From NCBI GenBank assembly GCA_023055505.1, contig JALIRH010000004.1:31873502-31937501 (forward strand): a stretch of DNA of 64,000 bases, written 5' to 3'. A model generated the notes under the pieces. That model saw nothing but the letters and a program-made list of their open reading frames with translations. It was not told where the DNA came from and did no database searches. This document shows positions 52,861 through 64,000 of this stretch, in pieces. Source of the DNA: Callipepla californica brunnescens. Its lineage: Eukaryota > Chordata > Aves > Galliformes > Odontophoridae. The translations under genes were made by a program, and so were the position numbers. How positions within the stretch are numbered: the stretch's first letter is position 1; every line of letters starts with the position of its first letter.

Positions 52861-53733
52861 TAAGACAGTGCCCAGCTCTACCTGCTGCAGTTCCCTGCAT
52901 GCTTTCTGCCAGGCACTTGTGCTTTCTCATTCTCAACACTGGCTGTGAGTGTTGAGCAAGTATTCACAGTAAGCAAACAGCTCAGGCCCTATGGGCAGAA
53001 TATAAAGGCGTGTACTTTGATGTGTGTGCTGGATTGTGACACCTGTGATGCCCCTCTGAGGGCCACCTCTTCCCAGCAGGTGATTGCAACAGGAAGACCC
53101 CGACTACAGTATAAGAACGTCACTGTTCAGTCTGCTGAGCAGGGAGGAAAGGTTGTTGCTACAGGCTGACAGCACAAAGCAACAAGGAACAAACCAGCCC
53201 TCAGAAAGGTCCTGAAGAGTCGTGGTTTTTCTTGCAGGCTGCAGAGGCATAATGTTTTTTTCACTGAAAAGTTTCTCTGATGTGGAGATAACTGCTCTCC
53301 TTTAGCTCATCAGTGGCTGCAGACTCTTATTTTCCTTCCATAAACGCAAAGGGGAGTGCTGTGCATGACACAGACTGCTGGGCCAAAGAGAGCATCTGCC
53401 TTCGGTGCACTTCGTGGCTCTGTAGATGCAGCTGTTCACTCCTGAACGTGCTAACAGCGACAGTAGTTCTGGCTGCCATAGTGTTTCTATTTTAATTACC
53501 TACAAGAACTGGGAGGTGTGGAGTTCCCTTTTTTTTTTTTTTTGCCATAGAATGCACTCTACATTCTACAATACCATCTAGCATTTACACAGGGTTTCTG
53601 AGGCTTTTTGAGGGCTTTTTTATACAGGCTGCTGTGTTTTCCCCTCCTCTGTCTATGATAGACAACAGGATCCAGAGCTACTTCTCCATCATTTCTCTTG
53701 CTTTGTCTCACTTGTTGCAGAGCTGTTCAGTTG

Positions 53734-53739
53734 AATAAA
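53734..53739 (+). terminator. ZC2HC1C: ZC2HC1C poly(A) signal
   Basis: AATAAA lies about 875 bases past the ZC2HC1C stop, and a second AATAAA at 53897-53902 could give a slightly longer 3' UTR. Confidence 0.6.
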
Positions 53740-53909
53740 GAAACCTACCAAGGCAGGCTTATTCTGCACTTGTTCTACATCAGCCCAAGAGTTTTACTCA
53801 GATGATTTTCTGGAACGTTAGAGACAATCCTAGGACCATTTCCTACCAGCAGAAGAGTGTAACACAGTACCATTTAAAAATCTAGTGTCCTTTGGAAATA
53901 AAAGCTGAT

Positions 53910-56570
53910 GATGTTATTTAATTAGGAGAACTGGAAGCTATATTACTCAATAGTTCCTCAACATGTGAACCTCAGGCTCAGAAATTCATGGGGACAGAGA
54001 AGCTAGCAGTAGCAGCACTTACTGTGCAGGTCTGTGTGCCAATTCATGTACATAAGACAGCAGAGATGCTCTGGACTGGCCGAGTCCTTTAGGCAACAGA
54101 ACAGCCACGTCAAAGTGATTATGTACTATGTACATTAACTGGGACTCAGAGGTGGGAACGAGGAGAAGAGTAAATGTTCAATTAAAGAATAATACTACAC
54201 AAATAGGCCTATCAGAAATAGGCCATGAATAAGATTAGACAGGAAATTAGTCTTCTAATCAGGGAAAAGCGAGGTCATGGAAAAATCTTCCACCTAGGTT
54301 AGCAGTGGCAAGGGATCTACGTTGTTTCAAGATGGACTTCGAGAAGAGCATAGAAGGGACTGTACTGTGGGAGTCAGAAACAAATCTCTGTGTCACAGTT
54401 CTTCATTTCCACCTCTGGCCTTGTGATAAAGAAGTGTAAATACCACCCCAGCAGTAGTCCTGTACTTCAGTGCATCCCTTTCAGGAGCAGAGAAGGAACT
54501 CCCACAGCCACCTCTGTTTCCTAGCATAGCTTCTAATTACCTTCCATCTAAGAAACAGAAGAACAGCTACAGATAAAAACAAAGACAGAAATAAAATAAC
54601 CAAGCAATACACCAAGGAACTTCACAACTAGGCAGCATAACAGGCAAATCAACAACTAGATACAGTATCAAAAAGATGGAGTTTTCCTGCAGGTCAAAGC
54701 CATAGGGACCTCTGAGACACAGGGCTTTAACCCTTCCTTAAGTCATCCATTTGTTTCCATCTCGGATGCTGCAATTGTATCATGACAAAAACATGCTCCT
54801 CCTTGAGGGATGTGCAGGGTAGTTGTTGGTTATTCTGGCCTTATGCTGAAGGGCCTGGTTTGTCACACACTATCAAAGGGACTTTAGGAGGAATAGATGT
54901 CCTACAGTCTTACGGAGAAGCATCTGCACCAAACTGGTAACAGTTGCTGCATATTTGTCTATTTTTCCGGATTCTGATTTTCAGACTGGTCTAATATTAG
55001 ACTATTTCTGTTTGGTAAAAAGCTGCTTCAAATGGTCACAGAGTGTTTTTTGTTCTCAAAGTAAGAACGACTACTTTGTATGAGAAAGTTGCAACAGGAA
55101 GCAAACAAGGAACAAAAAAAAGTTCCAGCAGCTCCTTTTTGCAAATCCTTCAGCTATGCAGCGCCAGCTCCTCACAGCCTGAAGAAAAAAACAAAACACA
55201 ACAGATAAAAGGCAACCAGACTGAACTGGATTCGTTAAAACCCGAATCTGAAGAAACACTCCAGCCTGCAATGGGTGGACCAGACTCCTGAAAGAAGTTG
55301 GAGTGCTTCTGACCTATAGACATGTGGGCAGAGATCCCAGCCCTGGGGCACACCCTAGAAAAACATGAAGGTCCCAGAAAGGGTCAGTACTGCAGCGTCA
55401 GCCAGGTATGTATAAGGATGTGCAAAGCCAGAGGAGAGAGAAAAACAGACTCAAAATAAGGGAAAAGACTTCCCTATGTCCAGACTGACCGGAAAATAAT
55501 ACTTTAACTTCAGAGCTCACTAACATAGGGTAAGAGAGGATAGCAAGAGGAAAAGGGGTAGGAAGGGAATGAACTGAAAGCTGTATTCCTACAGTCTTGA
55601 ATTAATGAAAGATGTTACTAAATTAAAGAGTAGTTAAGAAATTCAGTACCAGTGCCTGTCTTGTAGTATTGACTCAATTTCCCTCGCACTATGTTTTTTT
55701 ATCGTGTTAAGCCAACAAATGGTCACTGGGGTAGATACACTTAGAAAGGCTTTTGATACTGTAAAATAAATCAATCAGCTGGAGGCTTTCTGAAGGTAAC
55801 AGGCACGGAGCTGATGCTGATTTTGAAACTGTAGATTAAGCAAAAGTAATTCTTGAAATTAAATCACCCGACTTCCTTTGTGATGCTGTTTCAGAGCTAG
55901 CCCCCAGCACTTCGCCCTGTTTCGCTGGCATAATTTCTCAGGTGAAGTAAGACAGCAGAGATCTGCCCTACTTTTTTGCTGTCACAGTTAGAGATACCCA
56001 AGCTATGTTATTCCAACTGGCTCAGCTTCCTCTGCTGTGGTACAATCCCGCTCTCAGGGCTGTGCTGCATTTTCACTTTCTGATTCTCCAGTGACCATTA
56101 GGTTTCTGCCCCAGCTCTGCCCCTCACGGCGTTTCACAATGTACAAAACCCCCAGTAACAGCTGAGAGGGGGCAGGCATGCAGCACACTGTGCGGGAAGT
56201 TCGCTAAGCTGCTATTAGTCAGGTTTTCACCTCCACAGACCTTAATGCTCAGTAAAAGCTGTTCAAGAGAAGCAGGTGCTTCTTCCCTGTGAACCTCTCT
56301 CTTCCTGTTACTCATTTCCCACTTGGCATTAAAACTGTTGAAAAACCACAACACAAAGGGCTCCTGACGTCACTAGAAGATACAGAAGTAAAAGAAAAAG
56401 GCCTTTTTCTTTTCTATTTTTTTTAATAATCAGAGAGCCTGACATTTTTTCCCATAGCAAAGAACCTGCAAATCCCCCGGTCCTATTTTCAGGGGAATAT
56501 CAAACAACAGAATGCCACTGATAATATACGCGTGTTTCCCCTTACTCTTCTGCAAAAAAGAAGTCGGAAT
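53910..56570. other. ZC2HC1C-NEK9 intergenic spacer (tail to tail)
   Basis: About 2.7 kb of A/T-richer DNA lies between the ends of two convergent genes. I recognise no gene, RNA or repeat. The open frames (for example 55043-55291 plus and 56124-56354 minus) are short and without splice or homology support. Confidence 0.5.
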
Positions 56571-56591
56571 GCAAGCATGTGAGTTTAAACA

Positions 56592-56597
56592 TTTATT
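56592..56597 (-). terminator. NEK9: Probable NEK9 poly(A) signal
   Basis: TTTATT on the plus strand (AATAAA on the minus strand) is the best hexamer I found downstream of the NEK9 stop. It implies a 3' UTR of about 2.4 kb (58968 down to about 56575). Other sites cannot be excluded. Confidence 0.45.
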
Positions 56598-58968
56598 TAA
56601 ACAGAAACTCCAAACCACTCCACCCTTTAACCTTTCAAAAAAAGACAACGACAAACTAGTTTTCAGCCAGAGTGTCAGAGTAGGCATAAGTTGTGTTCCA
56701 CTATAACAACTCGTTAGCAATACTAGCAGGAGACTGACACATATGGAGCTAGCACTGCAAGAAGGGGAGAAGTCAAAAGGATTTGAAACTGCTCAGAGGC
56801 ACTTCTCTGCCCACTTGCCCTTCCAATTTCAGCCCACGACTTAAGGTGCTGGCTTTTAAACTGCTTTTTTGGTTGCATAGCTGGCTGGTGTGAAATCTGC
56901 GGTCTGTAACAGGCACAACCTGGATAGCGTGAATCCTCTAAGGCACATATGAGATTGTGGAGCACAGGGCACCCTACATCAGGACCCTGATTCTCCACTA
57001 GATCCAAGGGGAATCCAGTCTGTGCACCTAGCTTCCCAACTGCAGAGCATTGAGAAATGAGGATAGCAGTGCACTGCAGGAGAGCGACTCCCATCAGCTT
57101 GTTGCTTGCTTGTTGGACACGGCTCAGGCTCAACTCTTTGCTCCTCAAAGGGCACTGCTGCAACATGACCAACTCGATCATTTCCAAACGCAACGGCAAC
57201 CCTCGAGCTGGGCCCCTAACCCGAGAACTGGCTCCAATGCACACAAGGGGAAAGGAGGGCAGAGTCACGAGGGCAACCAAGCAACATGGCCACACCAGAG
57301 CGCCCGACGCCACCTCCCAGGAGGGCTGTCCTCCTGCCCTCCCTTCATTAGGGATGGATGGGCACAGGGGTACTATCCTTGCCCTGGACACTGTACTGTA
57401 GAGACTGCACTCAATTCAGCTCCAAGATGCAAGCAAGAGGCACCAGTGAGTATTTAAGAAGCATAAATCACAAGGAGAACCGTTTGCCATTCACCTCTTG
57501 ACACAAAGGGGGAATGCTGGCTCCCAAAGAGACATCTAGGAGAGGTGATAAAACAACCAACTCCTTCTGACCTAAGACAATTCTAGTGACATGTCTTTGA
57601 TGGGGACTGTTTAAGTCTAATGAAATCGTAACTCCATTCTCACAGCAAAGGTGAAAGGGACTCAGGATTCCTCGGAGGCTTCACATAAGGTGGGGGGAGG
57701 CTAGCTTCTCCCGGTCATCCTACCGCTCCCTAAAGCTTAGTTCAAAATCAGTTTGCTAAAAATGTTGTGGGAAATAAAATTTGCTTCATTCTTTAATGGG
57801 AAATAAGGAAGCCCTGAGCATCAGACCATGCCTCTTCCCATCTCCAATTTACTTTGGGAAAACCTCTCGCTTCTAGAAAGAAGGTGAATTCCAGACAGAG
57901 ACTTGATCATTCGTGGTCATGGGGGAAGGCTGCATCCTGTGACCACAGCATTAATGACCTATTCTGGGTAGGAAAACGCATTCCAGCTTCATCACAACAC
58001 TGAGTGGAAAAATACTGATTCTTCCCACACCCACACCAGGGGCTAAGCAGAACAGAAGCCAAGCAGGGAGCAGCTACAGGCTTATGCCAAGAAACTAGAA
58101 GCTCTGGCACCCAAACCAAGTTGACAGCTGGAGCAAGAAACGCACGACTGAGTCTGAGGACCAGACGCTCAGCATCTGGTTGGGAAGCAGGTGGTCTGAA
58201 ACCGAGTACCAGAGATCCCATCTCTGTCAGTCCCTGCTACAGCTGTCAGAAACTGCACCCGATTCACTTATCTCTGTGCACTGCCTGGAAGTTGGAGCGC
58301 TCTAGGCACCCAGAATAAGGCCTTTAAACTCTCTGTACAGGCCACTGGACACAGCCGTGTGGCCAGAAGCTGTGCCTCGAGGCCAGGGACGTGCTGTCTG
58401 CCCTTATCTCCCTTACAGGAGAATCTCCACTGCCTCCAGAATGAGATGTTCTCTGCTCCCTCTGCCCCTGAACAGAGGGGAGCAGCCCCACCGGCTGGGC
58501 CTTACTGTGTGGCAGGGACAGGACCCTAGCCCTTCACCCCTCTAAAGTGAAGGTGGTTAAGCGTTAGGGTTCAGCCAGCTTCAGTACAAAACACGTCTCT
58601 TCCTCTCAGAGATGCAGCAATGAATACTGGGGTCCCAAAGGCAGCTCCCAGGAAGCAGTGGAACAACGAAAGGGCCACAAGCTGCTACCGGAGCTGTCAT
58701 CATAACGGGGCCATACTGCTTCATGTGCAGAACTGACAAGGTAAGGTACAAAAAGGAGCTGCTGCTGCTTCAATCACTGAGCTGGCCTAGAGCTCAGAGG
58801 CCCTTCCCCTCTCAAAACCACTCCTAGTTCATATCAAACGTACGTGGATGCTGCTCTGGAGCCTCCGGCCTCGCTCCTTGTCTGTGAGTGACCTGAAGCC
58901 AGGAAAGCCGCTCTCTGCATTCAGTTAGTGTGCTGTGAAGTTAGATGGATCCCAGTGGGCTCAGGAGA

Positions 58969-63647
<4,679 letters not shown>

Positions 63648-64000
63648 CTATGTGAAAGAAACACAGCCTGAGAAAATGAAAATCCCAACCACTGCTACAT
63701 AGAAGCCAGCACAGGAAAAACATACTGGGTTAGAAGAGTGGTTCAGCTAGCCTGGGCACTAACAGCACCTAATTCAGTTGCTCTGAATACAAATGCAAAA
63801 TACCATGAAGTCTATAGCAGAAGCAGAAGTCTGAAGTCTGGTAGCAGTGCAGAAATTCAAGGCATTCTAGATCCTGCATGCAGGCACCTCTGATCCAGCA
63901 GAGGAACCAGAAATGTGGACACACATCCCAGTCAGCTGAAGTAGCCAAGCAGGGCTGGGTCTGTGCTATGTGGGCATGATACTGTCTGGCTGTGGCTGCA

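Noticed and set aside
56723..57391. 222-codon minus-strand frame in the inferred NEK9 3' UTR
   Set aside because: No homology, domain or splice context is visible, and 3' UTR location is a simpler explanation.

Overview
The window looks like nuclear DNA from a bird, most likely a galliform such as chicken. The repeats are CR1 LINE fragments and a mariner-family relic with a Galluhop-like start. Introns are short, promoters lie in CpG-rich DNA, and every gene is split by GT-AG introns. The gene order DLST(+), RPS6KL1(-), PGF(-), EIF2B2(+), MLH3(-), ACYP1(-), ZC2HC1C(+), NEK9(-) is, from memory, that of human 14q24.3. The species is an inference; the gene identities rest on conserved protein motifs and on exon lengths and phases that close without remainder.

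Layout: 1-5.3 kb holds the last five coding exons and 3' UTR of DLST, whose 5' part is outside the window. 5.3-6.8 kb is a spacer with an unexplained long ORF. 6.8-11.0 kb is the complete, compact RPS6KL1, a probable pseudokinase. 12.2-17.2 kb is the complete PGF, with a cassette exon for a basic (heparin-binding type) tail. 17.2-23.8 kb is the largest gap, holding one CR1 copy and one weak coding candidate. 24.3-29.7 kb is the complete EIF2B2, convergent with MLH3. 30.6-48.4 kb is the complete MLH3: one 3.3-kb coding exon plus eleven small ones, with CR1 and mariner fossils in its second intron. 48.5-49.3 kb is the complete ACYP1. 49.5-53.75 kb is the complete ZC2HC1C, divergent from ACYP1 over a shared CpG-rich promoter. 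56.6-64.0 kb is the 3' half of NEK9, which continues past the window end.

The genes are not a pathway. They are housekeeping or broadly expressed neighbours: a mitochondrial TCA-cycle E2 enzyme, a pseudokinase, a growth factor, a translation initiation exchange factor, a mismatch-repair/meiotic endonuclease subunit, an acylphosphatase, a zinc-finger protein and a mitotic kinase. No new multi-gene system is visible. The most promising unexplained signals are a coding-like minus-strand exon inside the ZC2HC1C intron (51833-52192), a coding-like minus-strand exon in the PGF-EIF2B2 gap (20521-20757), and an open frame of over 300 codons between DLST and RPS6KL1.

Positions of splice junctions were read by eye from GT/AG sites, protein homology recalled from the families, and phase arithmetic. 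No alignment or expression data were available.
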